Position numbers and translations under genes: made by a program. Source: Paraescarpia echinospica (taxonomy: Eukaryota > Annelida > Polychaeta > Sabellida > Siboglinidae). From it: DNA of 64,000 nucleotides. Every line of letters begins with the position of its first letter. Position 1 is the stretch's first letter. The stretch lies in the NCBI GenBank assembly GCA_020002185.1, contig CM034544.1:33177066-33241065 (forward strand), read 5' to 3'. Positions 35,070 to 49,318 of the stretch are shown one piece after another. The notes below the pieces were generated by a model that saw nothing but the letters and a program-made list of their open reading frames with translations, was not told the origin of the DNA and made no database searches.

Positions 35070-38000
35070 TATGTCTGTCTGCCTGTTGGTCGGTCGGTCA
35101 GTTTGCATCCATCCGAAGGTTTATGCATATCAACGAGTGACTCACAGCCATGTCATATTTTTGTCAGATGGATGGATGGTGATGGAGAAAACAACGCCTT
35201 ATGTTTCCAGTGGCAATCACTGTAATCATGATAAAGTGTTCCTTGGTCACCTGCCACGCTGCATCGTTCCATGCGCAGTGATATATGTTCCACTCGATAA
35301 TCGACGCTGCTGTAGGAATTTATTTCCCTCGATTGGCTGTGACGACCAACCCAGTATCCACCCATATGTAGGTTAATAATATACTTTTCTGGCTAACTTA
35401 TTCGACTATCCCTGAATTTGAAATTATCTGCACCGTCAACGCAGTGTCACCGGTAGATCGGCTCACTGCGTAAGGCTTCATTTGTTTTATATAACAAGGT
35501 GGCATTGCTAAAAACAGTAATTTTATGTATCAAAGTCGCATTATATTTAATACACACATCATTCGTCATATATTCGTAACGGGCGGACGGGACACAACAC
35601 ACGCACACACGCACGTACGCACGCACGCACGCACGCACGCACAACGTTCAATGACAGAGAAAGTGTAGGATCCAACCTAGTCGTCTGTGGTGCTATTTAT
35701 CCGCACACATCCTCGTTGGTGAGAGCGTCGTCACAGGAAGCCACACGAATGCGAGAGTCAGACGTGAATACAGATTGAGATTGAGAGGCGCCGGAGTTCA
35801 CACATGATGTCACCACTCGTGCAATAACTGCACGACACATCCTATGGCGTAGCGGACAAGGTTCTCCGCTCGATCAAAATGAGACCTTCCCAAAAGGTAA
35901 TCAATCAGGGGGAGATGTATCACGGCGTTGTGTGGGCACACCACACTAAGATTAAGTTGTCTGTGGTTAGGGGGAGAGCGAGATTCTGCTTTGTTCGCAA
36001 AGCTAATGGGGCTGAGTCATACTGTGGAAACTGGGCCGACATAGTCAGTGTTCGAGTGACACGGCTGTGGTCAACGCTCAGTGAATCCAGTCCTTGTCAC
36101 ACAGTTACACACGCCGTGGGGTGCATTCACCCTGCCTGTATAGATCCCAGGAAGAAAGGAACGTAGCCATGTAGACACACGTGCACGTGCGCTCAATATA
36201 TTTGTGTAGACACAAGCATGACATCTCACACTCCTCGCACATACGCGTGGGGCCCATACATAAATTCCACGCACACGTGCACACACGCCTGCGTGTGTCT
36301 CGCGTATATTTACACATGTATAGTGGAGCGCTTAACAAATTCTAAGCACACGCGCGCACACGCACCCAACGGTGCATGCAACATGTGCATATACACGCGC
36401 ACGCGCGTGTCTGCCTGCACGTGCAGTAGAGGGTTTACATCCAAATTTAACTGATATCGTGACAAAAGGACCAAAGCGCAGCAGTTGGTGCAGTTGTACC
36501 TTACGACCATATGACACTTTTTTTTACATGCCCATGATGTCAAGGTCAATACTAGGTTAGAGAGAAAAGGGAATAGCGAGAGGGGGAGAAAGACAGATGG
36601 GGAGAGAGGGGGGGAATGGGAGAGAGATAGTGGAGAGGGAGAGAGAGGGGGGGGGCACGGCAATGCGCGCACAAAGACTACAGACGACGTTGTGCCATCT
36701 TGCGTGCCTTGTCGCCCTGAAACTTGACCCATTTTTGCTGGTCGTTTAACGACTGAGCCTTGCATTGTGTTATCTCCAAAGAATGGCCCAGGGTCTACAG
36801 TGTGCACGTTTGCCGTGGAGCTTCTGCCGAGCAGAGATAACAGAGACATTCCACGGAACAGAAGCCTGTAATTGTTACGTCGGCTACATTATACTGTCGC
36901 CACACTCGCTCGCTACAGCGAATAACAACTCAACTATAGACCCGTCTTTGTATGTCAAACCGGTTCTCTGCCGCCGATATGTCAGCGCCGACAACCCTGG
37001 ATAACTGCTGGTGGCATTGTTTTGAATGCCACCTTTTACGTGGACATGTGGATCGATAGAGATAACACCACAAGTAGCCCCATAAACACAATGGGCATGA
37101 TGAAAAAAGCATTGCACATCGAATACATGTGCGTTCGCTATTACACAAAGCGTGCAATGTATTGCGACATATACAGCAACAACATGTCGGGGTTGTGCAA
37201 ATGTGTCAAGACTGTGCAAATATCAATATTGTTTCACAAAATTAAAATCTCACTCGACTATTGTCTGAAAGAGCACTGCCGGGTTTAGGGCAGAGCCGAC
37301 AGGGCAGATGCCCAAGAGCCTCCGCAAAATAATGGGGCATTTGTTTGGATCACGGCCCTCTTTTTCTTGTCTCATTTTTGTGTCATGCTCTTTTTCAGTT
37401 CTGTGTCACTTCAGTATCAGCAGACGACATTTTTGGGGGTTCCTTTTTTGGACTGCACCCCCATGAAACCTCCAACTGCACCCTTTTGAGATCCCAACTG
37501 TCTCCTCGAGGCTCCCCAAAACATCAAACTATATCCAACTTTCCCTATCAAGCTGTACAATCTTACCTCAACGGGGTGCGTTCGCACCCATCGCACGGTA
37601 CAGCCTACGGGCTGATTTGTGTTGTAAAATGCAAGAAACCAGTTGAGTTGTGCTGAGATGTCTGTATTGCAGTACGTAGGAGTGATATCTAACATGATAA
37701 GGTGACGGGACAATCACTGCCCGGGGTGCACACACTCCTAAATAGGGCGCTGTGAATGACGTTTGATTAGAATCAGAATTTCAGATCCGGTTAGTTTAAA
37801 TATTTCACGGCCGACATCATGCCGTATATTGCAACATACAGGTATAATCGCTAATAGCATTCTTGAGTGATTTACGATTGTGATGCACTACCTACCGTGC
37901 CTGATCTGTGACAACTTTAGGCAAGCTAGTTACCTGGCTAACATTCGCTGCCGTCGATTGATTAATAGCAGAGAAAAAGTCTGTTGTATTGATATCTTGA

Positions 38001-38695
38001 TACTATCTTATACGCATTTGGTTTTTATATTCGGTGTATTTTTTTCTAGGGTCTAGTACAGATAACTTGGATTCTCTTTTAAGTATTCTTCATTCCACTT
38101 AAAGTTGCATTCTGTGATAATTCATCTTTTTAAATTTAAATTTCCCTTGAATCAACATGCCGCACACATTATATATCACTTTCCTAGATGCTATATTAAT
38201 TTTTTCACGTAATATACAATTTAAAAAAGATAAAACATCGCAAAAGGCGAAGCATTATATATATATATATATATACATTTTCTTTAAAAGAGTAAACAAA
38301 TTGTAGTTTAACACAGAATGCAATTTTGAAATGGAAATGGAAGCCATCTTGTATCTACTACATCATGTTCGCTAATTAGTGTTATTTAGTCTTAATGACA
38401 TTAACGGACAAACTAGTAAATTATGTGTTACTAGGTACGGCCAAAGAGGTCAGTGAAAAAGTTGCTCTAGCATATTAAGTTTTACACCCACTGCGCACAT
38501 CTGCTTTAGCCTATTCACACTTTTAAACAAGTCAACCGATCTTACGTTCACAGGTAATAAGCAATTATTCATGTATGAAATGTTTAACTATTATATATAA
38601 TGTCTTGATATGCTCTTGTCTACGCTAGGAATTTACGTACGGTAACCTTAAAATTAGTTATATTAATTATATTAAATAATTAACTCGTTGAATAG
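35070..38695. other. TNF-like gene intron, no exon identified
   Basis: It contains a CGCA-rich tract at 35597-35642, a GA-rich tract at 36545-36655 and a (TA)n tract near 38255-38275. The missing linker exon of the TNF-like gene may lie in this stretch or elsewhere between 30.2 and 45.1 kb. Confidence 0.35.
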
Positions 38696-38699
38696 TTAA

Positions 38700-40500
<1,801 letters not shown>

Positions 40501-40504
40501 TAGT

Positions 40505-40779
40505 AATAACAGTAATGGATAACCATATTTTAGTGGATGACATTGTGGTTTATCAACACAATAACAGTAATGGTCAAACATATTTTAGTGGATGACATTG
40601 TAGTTTATCAACACAATAACAGTAATGGTCAAACATATTTTAGTGGATGACATTGTGGTTTATCAACACAATAACAATAATGGTCAAACATATTTTAGTG
40701 GATGACATTGTAGTTTATCAACACAATAACAATAATGGTCAAACATATTTTAGTGGATGACATTGTGGTTTATCAACAC
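40505..40779. repeat. Five tandem copies of a roughly 55-bp unit
   Basis: The units contain AATAACAGTAATGGTCAAAC, ATATTTTAGTGGATGACATT and GTGGTTTATCAACAC; copies are nearly identical, suggesting recent expansion. Confidence 0.93.
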
Positions 40780-42470
40780 CAGGCATCTTACTCCAAGGAA
40801 GACCATTGGTTTCATTCGCACTTTGAGATGTCTCCTCCAAATTACACAAATGTATGTTTACAAACTGACTTAGTTGGTTGCAATCAATATAACGAAATGT
40901 CCAATAACCGCTTACACTTATTTATGTCGCCAAAGCTTCTGGGACTTTCTGGTCGGAAATATTAATAAATTCAATGATTTGAACCTCAAATATACACATG
41001 GACCGTCTGTCCACACATCCAGCAGCCAACGCCGGACAATTTGAATCAACCCGGACAGCTCGTCATGACCGGCATTGTTTGTTAGCACTGGAATAACATA
41101 CGTTGCCGGATATAAGTCCCATCCTTGTTGTGACGAGCAATTAACACCGTTGAATGACGGCACCTGTAGACGACGTTGATTCGTCGAGTTGAATATAAAC
41201 TCGCTGTGTGAAGATCCTGAAGATGTTGTCCGCCAACAGTTCTAACAATCTCGGCTGTATTTGTGTTATTTTTGGTTTTAATCCTGTCGACTCGTATTTG
41301 TTCCGATCAAGTGCATATTATTGTACTAGTTTTTTTTGCGAAGTGCAATTTCGGTGTGGTTCATTGTTTGTTCGATTGCCTCTCCACACTGACTAAGAAA
41401 TTGTTATAACAAGATCGTCCTCTCTCTCTCCTGATTCCGGACGTCTCCCTCTGTGTCAATGTCATGTTTGGTGCGAAGTGAATCTCCGTCATGTCCCCGA
41501 GTTATTATTATTTCTTTAACTGTTTTATTTATAGTTTTACTATGAATCAGTCAGATTTTAAATATGCACCCTAATTTGTGTTTTTGTTACCAAAATAAAT
41601 TCCTCAGACCATTTAAGCTAAAGTAGGCATTTGTTATTACAATTACTCCGGACATAATATAACATATTCATACAGTCCATTCCTCGCTTTAACTAATGTG
41701 CTATTGTTTATTTAATTATATACGTTAGTATGCTTACATGCGTCTAGTTTAAGTAACATATTATCAATTACGTAACTAGTAATTATTCATGTAAATTATT
41801 ACTATTGTTACTATTATTAGCACCTACGTATTCTACGTAGGTCTACTTTTAAGTGGACTGTGTCCACTTTTACTTCACTATGAAAATGTATTACGTGTTT
41901 TTATTATTATTAATACAAAATTAGTTCGACGTCCTCCACAGACGTCTCTGATTATGACGTTCGCGATTTATTAAATTCTGGTAAATAAAACACGAGAGAG
42001 GGTGGAGAGTTGAATCAAGACTTGGTGTCGTTGAAGGACACTCTCGATACAGACAGTGTCCGTGCTCTCGCGCCCACACGATACACTCGGCCGGACAAAC
42101 CCACACAACACGAACTACCATCTTATTGAAGTGTCCATTGTGTCACCCAGCGACTTATTGAAGAAGTCAAACAAACAACACCGTCTCGCCCACTGCGTCT
42201 CAATAAATGCCTGGTTTCGTAGATTTGTCACGGATAACAAATAAACTATATATACATATATGATACAAGCACTCCGTTGGCGCCATTTTAAACAATGACA
42301 CTATTGTTGTGAAATCACAGTTGTTCTTATATCCGTAGGATGGTTTGTCCCGAGTCGTCCCCATCCTATTTATTGATCGTGAGAATTAGATTTCACCAAT
42401 ACTTGTGGTTTGGTGTTTTCTGCTTGTGAATTTGAACAAAGAATGTGCGTGGATCACATATTTGCTTACG
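40780..42470. other. Intron sequence, no assigned feature
   Basis: A minus open frame at 40918-41163 begins after a CTACAG and has balanced composition, but it matches no family and has no fitting donor for the TNF-like gene. Otherwise nothing was recognised. Confidence 0.3.
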
Positions 42471-42474
42471 CCGG

Positions 42475-42905
42475 AAGCCCTTCCTGGCACACGTTGTTAT
42501 CGTTAGCCCGTCTTGGCACAACTTTCCATTGTTAGCCTGCCGTTGCCGTTATAAGCCCGTCTTGACACACGTTGCCGTTGTAAGCCCGCCTTGGCACACG
42601 TTACCGTTATAAGCCCGTCTTGGCACACGTTGCCTCTGTAAGCCCGTCTTGGCACACGTTGCCACTGTAAGCCCGCCTTGACACATGTTGCCGTCTGAAG
42701 CCCATCGTAACCAAAGTTGTCATCACAAACCCGTCGTGACACAAATTTCCGTCGTAACTGTGTCCCGGCACAATTTGTCAGCGTAAGTCAATTTTAACAA
42801 AACTTGCTGTCATAAGCCCGCTTTGGTATACGTTGCTGTCATAAGCCCGTCTTGGCATACGTTGCTGTCATAAGCCTGTGTTGGCACACGTTGCCGTCAT
42901 AAGCC
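42475..42905. repeat. 28-29 bp minisatellite
   Basis: About 14 imperfect units of the form AAGCCCGTCTTGGCACACGT followed by TGCCGTTGT or a variant. Confidence 0.93.
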
Positions 42906-43119
42906 GTGAGGACATCGGGTCCCATCGACCATCAGTTGTATACCGGGAGTCGGCTTCACGGTAGTGTTAATGGGACAGTCGTTGCGCCATACGCCTCTGT
43001 CAGGTGCCTCCAGCAACGGGCTGAATGAGTGACCCACGTGTCATCCGTCCGTCTTTCGACGCAGTGCCCTAGTATACATTGACGTAGCACACTAGTTGGC
43101 AATACTATTTTATACTATA

Positions 43120-43160
43120 TTTGCAACATGACTGAATACTTTCCACATAAATGTTCATGA
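43120..43160 (+). repeat. Possible SINE body fragment
   Basis: GCAACATGACTGAATACTTT and the following 20 bp resemble the body of the tRNA-derived SINE (790-1132) around its 'gcagcatgactgaatgcttc' segment. It is short and diverged. Confidence 0.3.
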
Positions 43161-44189
43161 TGCAATGTTTGGATTAGTGATCTGTCTTGTTTAGAAATCA
43201 ATACGTGTAAGTTTAGAGATGTACAAAGTGACTCAATGTGACCCTAAGTAATGTTGATTAGTGGGAACTTGCAACAAAGACATTTTAATTTGGTTAAACT
43301 ATTACACCGTTATCTCAGTGTATACTCTTCTGACAAATAAGACACTTGCAACTTTACTGAGTGGACGAATCAATACTCTACCACCGAGGAGAACAGCGCA
43401 AAATTACCAGGAGTAACGCTAGTGGATGCCACGATAGGATATAATCCAAGATGTTATTGACAAATGGCTTCAATAGTATTTTTATATATGTAGTTGTTTG
43501 ACAAAATAGAGATTATGATACATTTTATGTACAATCTTGTGTCACACAAATGCGGAAGGAGGAGAAAGCATTATTATAATCTGGTGATGATATAGTCATG
43601 CCATATGACGTCCGAACGACGAACGCAGTGACGTCACCGCATCTGCTGCCGAAGTATCCAACATTTCAACTATTCCATACACCAGATGAAACATACGACC
43701 CACGAGAAGATGTTCAAAGTTCGTAAAATCCGCTCAACCGTTTGTGAAACATAACTCATCTCGACAGAGCGTGGACAGTCCAGAAATATCAGCATGCCAA
43801 CTGAAACGAATCGTGTCCTCTGCCAACTGCGCCAAGGGTTATTCCCGTCACGCTATCGTCATTGTTACCAAGATCTCTGCCACGCTGTTGTCATTGCAAC
43901 TAAGATTCTTGTCACGGCCTTCTCATTACGTATCGACGCCGTGAGAAAACATCAACTACAAACGACGGTGTGCATACTTGGGCGCATTCACTGGAAACCA
44001 CCGCGTAAGCGACCGTTTCGGATGCAACGCGAAACAAGTATTGGTGCCTAAAGAATAACAATAGAATGTGACACAAACACCTTGACGGGTGGCGCAGCGC
44101 GCACGGGACGCCTTTGAAGTGGAAGGCTCATTCTATGTGATAGCTAAGAATGCCGTAGTGGATGGTGTCATCTGAACCCGTCCTTTCCG

Positions 44190-44375
<186 letters not shown>

Positions 44376-45127
44376 CACCCCTCGCTCCCTCTCTCTCCCT
44401 CAATCTCTCTTCTCTCCTCTCCCCTCTCCATATCCCTTTCTTTCACAATTATTGTTATTTGAAACATTGTAATTGTGATTAAAATAACTATTATATAAAA
44501 AAAAAACTAGAAACGACGAACATCTTCAATGCTGAACGCGTCCATCGCTGGCTATACACGTCTTGTTGACTTTTGCCAGCACCACGTGTACACGCGGCAT
44601 TGGACAGTGTGTATTCTCATCTCGAGTGGGAATAACGTTGTTATTGACCTTGATCATATATCTTAGTGAATGTACACAACATCTTTATAGTATTCACCCT
44701 AAATACATGTTTCGACATATAACATAATTAAGTAAAATCATGCAAATTGTTCTTGCCATTTACAATAAGATCACATTCTGTAGGCCCTATTTATATACAT
44801 GTATACGTTTAACCAAACAACTGTATATATATATATATGTATACTGTATGACTTAAACATGTTGCCTTGTTTGTTGTCCTCTGATCTACTGTATACTACA
44901 GTACTGATGGAGAAGTACGAGTGAATGTATTTCCTCATGCACATAACATAAAGCATAATTCAAAACAAAAGTAACACAAACGAGGAGCATAAACTTATCC
45001 GGCTGATAGTCTAGAAGAACATTATGACCACTGGAGAAGTCAACCGAACGTGCGATCGGAACCTAATGTATCCTACGAGGTAGGATACTTAGGGCGAAAT
45101 TTGTGCCAAAGACAAAGTGTGACTCAC

Positions 45128-45556
45128 CGCGCTAATGATGATCTGTAGTTGCGAGGCGTTCTGAGCGCAGCACATATCGCCGTCTGGGTCAAAAGAGTCC
45201 GTCATATCGTCGACCGGGTCCCCGCTGATCTTGAGGGCCTCGCACGGCACACACACCCGGGCCATGGTCGTGGCCGTGTCCCCCGCCAGCGTGAGGCGGC
45301 CCGTCTGGAGCATCACCATGAGGGCCGCCACAGTGAAGCCAATCGATGTGACCATCGATACAAGAAGACACACGGCAATCAACGTGCAAGTTTTTGTTGG
45401 GGATCGTGGACTGTCCGGACCACTCGTTAATGACGACATCGACTCCGAAGTTCCCTTCACTTGACTCGACGCTAACCTTTCCTCGGTTAGCCTCATGTCG
45501 CCCGTCATATCAACCACACTCACTTCTCGCCTGTAACACACCGTACCTGCAGCCAT
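45128..45556 (-). CDS. TNF-superfamily ligand, first coding exon (cytoplasmic tail, membrane anchor, stalk)
   Basis: On the minus strand the ATG at 45556-45554 opens 143 codons ending at a strong GCG|GTGAGT donor (45128/45127), phase 0. The product begins with about 56 mostly polar residues rich in Ser/Thr. A hydrophobic segment follows at about residues 57-82 (TLIAVCLLVSMVTSIGFTVA and following), then an extracellular stalk. No signal peptide precedes the anchor, as expected of a type II membrane protein. The stalk carries a CxxC (residues 102-105, CVPC), a CC pair (129-130) and one N-glycosylation sequon (NAS, 133-135), ending in a leucine/isoleucine segment. Anchor type, stalk and strand place it with the TNF-domain exons at 27.6-30.2 kb as one gene of about 18 kb. 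The linkage is inferred from orientation and architecture; phases require a further exon in between. Confidence 0.7.
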
Positions 45557-45647
45557 CTCTCTAGCCGTCGCCAGTCTAACTACCCGCCAACAAAGCTACC
45601 CACCGGCACCCCAGATCCTGGTCACCTGACAGTTTGTTTACGTTTGG

Positions 45648-45683
45648 TACATAAATAGACGCGGCCGCTTCCGTCGTGAGTCA
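45648..45683 (-). promoter_or_regulatory. Candidate proximal promoter elements of the TNF-like gene
   Basis: An exact AP-1 consensus TGAGTCA (45677-45683) and an AT-rich CTATTTATG (minus strand, about 45650-45659) lie 95-130 bp upstream of the ATG. AP-1 sites are common in immune cytokine promoters, but single short motifs can occur by chance. Confidence 0.25.
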
Positions 45684-45699
45684 CGCTTTCTTGAGTCCG

Positions 45700-46620
45700 C
45701 GCGTCCACGTTGAAATAGCGACTGTTTCACTTTTGGCGATGATACGTCAGAGGGGGAGATTCCCACGTTTATTAAAGGAATACACAACGATTGTCACTGG
45801 TTTTGATACGGAGATAGGTTTTTGTTTTTGTATAATTTACACCTCAGTGACTGCGGCCAGGGGACGCAGACGGGACTACGAAGTTTGTAGTTGTTCCAGG
45901 TTTGTCACGTTACCCCAACGAGACCAGAATATGTCCCAGGGAATCCAAACTGCTACGTATACCTGGGACCGGTTTCACGAAGGACGTTTGACGTTAGTTA
46001 TGGAATTAGGAACTCTCGTTGCGAGCAACTGTACGTCATTACCAGAATGGTATTAGAGAACACAATCATGCCTGGGACTCTTGCATAAGTGTTGCTGCAG
46101 CTACCACAATAAGAAGACTGCTGAGCGTAAGAGGACCACAGTTACACGCCAAGTCTTCGTACGTTTTACAATAAGAAGACTTGTTGGGAAAAGTGGCCAG
46201 AGTTGGCATGCGACTGTGTCCTTCTTACACGCATACACAACGATGGGACACATGTCACGAGGGAACACCTGTCATACGGCATTGTTTCTACGTGGGAGGT
46301 GCGAAATATGTTAATTACGTGGTGTCCTTTCTCTTCGTAGTTCTACCACATACATAGCATTCTTCCGGATGGAAAGGTGTATGAGGGGAAGAAATATGAC
46401 GTCATGGCGTCTCAACGTTTACCGGGAAGAAGAGTTATACGTGAATGTCTTGTGATCAGAGTTCGTTATTGCCAAATATAGACAAAAATGGTCTAGGATT
46501 ACTTCATGGTTTTTCAGCGAGCCGCCCCTGGCCGCCCCCTCGACGACCTGTTATGCCCCCGCCACAGCTACTCGCGTCACGCTCTACTTGGGCGCCGCGC
46601 CACGACCGGCAGGTGAAACC
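45700..46620. other. Intergenic sequence upstream of the TNF-like gene
   Basis: Nothing is coding. GGGACCGGTTTCACGAAGGA (near 45964) looks like a transposon terminal repeat, but no partner end was found. Confidence 0.3.
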
Positions 46621-46627
46621 CCTCTCG

Positions 46628-46669
46628 ACCTATGACCCAACAACTCCTTGTTGTTGGGTCATAGGTCAC
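46628..46669. repeat. Perfect hairpin with 17-bp arms
   Basis: GACCTATGACCCAACAA and its exact reverse complement TTGTTGGGTCATAGGTC are separated by an 8-bp loop. No T-run follows and no gene ends here, so a terminator role is not implied. Confidence 0.85.
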
Positions 46670-46737
46670 TGAGTCGTCTAAATACGGAGGTCCGCTCTAC
46701 GTGGACTTATGTCTTACTGCTTGTGTATTTATAGCGG

Positions 46738-46822
46738 TACGACCGACCCACCGACCGACCGAACGAACGACCGACAGACCGACCGAACGAACGAACGACC
46801 GACAGACCGACCGACCGACCAA
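46738..46822. repeat. (CCGA/ACGA)n microsatellite
   Basis: Tetranucleotide steps CCGA, ACGA and CAGA. Confidence 0.93.
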
Positions 46823-47118
46823 CGTCTTGAATCAGGATATAGCTGTTCACTATTTGGCGTCATTAGTTCCACATCAGAGTCAGGAGACATACACCGTGGG
46901 AGACAGACTAAGTAGCGCATCCTGAATTACGGCATCACTGGAGAGGTCATTTTATCCCGGCCTCCCACACTCGGTATCGCATGACACGACATAGTCGAGG
47001 GAAGATGACACGTTTGGGTTGTAGGGGTATCTTACACCTGACACCAGCACGAGCTTGCATAATAATGCGACTAGGTAGTTTTTAGCGAGTCAGTAATGAG
47101 GTAATTGAAGCCTGTGAA

Positions 47119-47173
47119 CAATAGGCAGCCAACAGTGTGTGTGTGTGTGTGCGCGTGCGTGTGTGTGTGTGCG
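47119..47173. repeat. (GT)n microsatellite
   Basis: GTGTGT with GCGT steps. Confidence 0.9.
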
Positions 47174-47475
47174 TCTTGTTGCAACTGTACAGCGCTCAAC
47201 TTCGTCACAACGTCTTTGTCAAACATGCAGACATATGCTACGCTTTGTTGTTTCACGTTTTCACATCATCGGTGAGCGCAGGCAACTACGGATTGTTCGG
47301 TCTACACGTGATCACGTTCTGCACATGATTACTCTTACACTGCCCCGCCACCACAGGCTGCTGCCAGCTCATAGTCATTTCTTATAGAATTTGATGCGCG
47401 CATAGTGGACTTACAGCGTACGGACAGATGTCATGGACACAATATATCTGAGAGGTACAACAATCCGATATCGTT

Positions 47476-47530
47476 CTAAAGCGTAATGCGCTTTGAGCAA
47501 TCCCAAGGACTGAATACGGCTATATATATA
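47476..47530 (+). mobile_element. SINE tail fragment
   Basis: GCGCTTTGAGCAATCCCAAG followed by GACTGAATACGGCTATATA matches the 3' tail of the SINE at 790-1132. It runs into a (TA)n tract that hosts the Tc1-like element. Confidence 0.6.
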
Positions 47531-47548
47531 TATATATACAGTGATTTA

Positions 47549-47580
<32 letters not shown>

Positions 47581-49318
47581 CAGTACTGGAAATAAATAAC
47601 TGGGACAGTGATTATGTTAGGCAATATTCACGACTTTGCAGTAAATAGACGTCGTTTTGTCAGTTAATAGGCAATATAATCTGTTTTATTTTATCTTATT
47701 AAATGAGACAAAGTTAAGGATTTCAGAAATTGTCATTCTAATTTTGTTTCCATTCTTTATTTGTAGCATATATCGAGTAGCACCTCCTCTGGCTGAAATA
47801 ACAGCCTTGACACGCTTAGGCATTGAATGGATTAGTTTTAAGAATTCGGCGTGTGCTATTCTCTGCCAGGTAGTATTTAGCTTCTCCCAAAGGTCATCCA
47901 AGGAACTTGGGTTGCAGTCATCAACCTGCACTTTCAGGTTTTGCCACAAATTCTCGATGGGGTTTAGGTCTGGAAATTGGGCTGGCCAGTCCATTACTGT
48001 GATGACTTTTTCTTCAAAAAAGTCCATGACTTTCTTTGCTTTGTGGCATGGCGCATTGTTTTGTTGAAAGATGTAATCTCTGCTACCGTGCAGCTTATCT
48101 GCAAATGGTAACGTGCTCTTTTTAAGGAGTTTGATGTACTGTGCTTGGCCTAACGTGCCGTCGACCCTGTGGAGGAAACCAACACCTTGGCCGCTAAAGC
48201 AACCCCATATCATTTGTTTGCCACCACCAAACTTCACAGTTGGACGATGCATTGTTCACTATATCTTTCTCCCTTCTCCTCCTCACATAAATTCTTTTTG
48301 AAGAGTTGAAAAGCTCAATGCTGATTTCATCTGACTACAAAACACGTTGCCAGTCATCATCAGACCAATGTCTGTGCCTCCTTCCTCATTGCAACCGTGC
48401 CTTTCTGTTCCTGACAGAGCGCAGGGGCTTCTTAACTGCCACAAACCCTCTTAATCCTGCCACTTTTAATATGTTCCTAACTGTTCGACTAGAAACGTTA
48501 AGTCCACACTCATCTTGCTAACGTTTCTTTAAGTCACTGGAGGTCAAGCGACGGTCATTCAAAGACGTACGGATGAGTCGACGATCTTGCCGTTTTGTAG
48601 TTGATTTCTTTCGGCCTCTCCCTGGAAGATCTTTCACAGAGCCTGTATTCCGGTGCTTCTACACAATGCTAGCAACTGCATTCTTGGAAATTATCAATTT
48701 CCTTGCAATTTCCCTCATGCTGGCTCCATTTCTGTGTAGTACCACAACCTCAAAGAGTCGCTCATCAGTCATTCGATGGTTTCCGTTCATCTTTTCTATT
48801 CACGAAAAAAAAAATCTTATGTTATTTGACAAATCTTTGTTCTATTTGCAACCATAACGTTGTATTTTGTAATAATATTATTAATTTTTTCCATGAAATT
48901 TTAATAAATAAATGTATTTTATTTTTTTAATCATATAATCATTAGGTATGACATATAACCTCTGAAAACAAAGTTGATAGCAATTGAACTCATGAATCAG
49001 CATACCAAGATCACATACTATCACCCACATATACACCATTTTCACATGAACTGTTCTATCTTAAGTACACTCAAAGTATATCTTACCTAGAGAGACTCTA
49101 GAGTACTCTGTAAATCTACCACAAGTGCAAGATTCTGTCAATAAACACGTCAAATATCGATATTTTACTTGAAAAACTGTCCTAGACAACCATAGATGTT
49201 GTAAATAACTTACCTATACAATGATGCTAAATTATTTGGTGCTGGAAAAGATCAAACTTAATCGAAGTAAGAAAATCATGCAATTTTCAAGTGTACCAGT
49301 TAATTATTTCCAGTACTG
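47581..49318 (-). mobile_element. Tc1/mariner-family DNA transposon, inactive, 1738 bp
   Basis: Both ends carry a 23-bp terminal inverted repeat starting CAGTACTGGAAATAA; the two copies differ at one position. TA flanks each end, the target of the superfamily, and the insertion is in a (TA)n tract. A damaged transposase lies inside on the minus strand. The ends are well kept, so it could in principle still be mobilised by an enzyme supplied elsewhere; it cannot supply its own. Confidence 0.92.
47686..48790 (-). pseudogene. Tc1-like transposase, disrupted
   Basis: Read on the minus strand from the ATG at 48790: a helix-turn-helix start (MTDERLFEVVVLHRNGASMR, then EIARKL) and the linker GSVKDLPGRGRKKSTTKRQD. 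The DDE catalytic domain follows: SDEISIELF for the first aspartate, FQQNNAPCHKAKKV for the second, and PDLNPIENLWQNLK for the glutamate, ending ISARGGATRY. An in-frame TAG occurs at 48659-48661, another just before SDEIS, and the frame shifts near 48250. The second catalytic position reads N where the family has D (QQDN.P.H). Family members cut and paste their element at TA. This copy is inactive. Confidence 0.9.

Noticed and set aside
40918..41163. Minus open frame considered as the missing TNF linker exon
   Set aside because: It begins after CTACAG, but I found no donor giving the needed phase 1 and no stalk-like composition (it is aromatic-rich).
45149..45464. Plus open frames opposite TNF-like exon 1
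   Set aside because: Shadows of the GC-rich coding exon on the minus strand.
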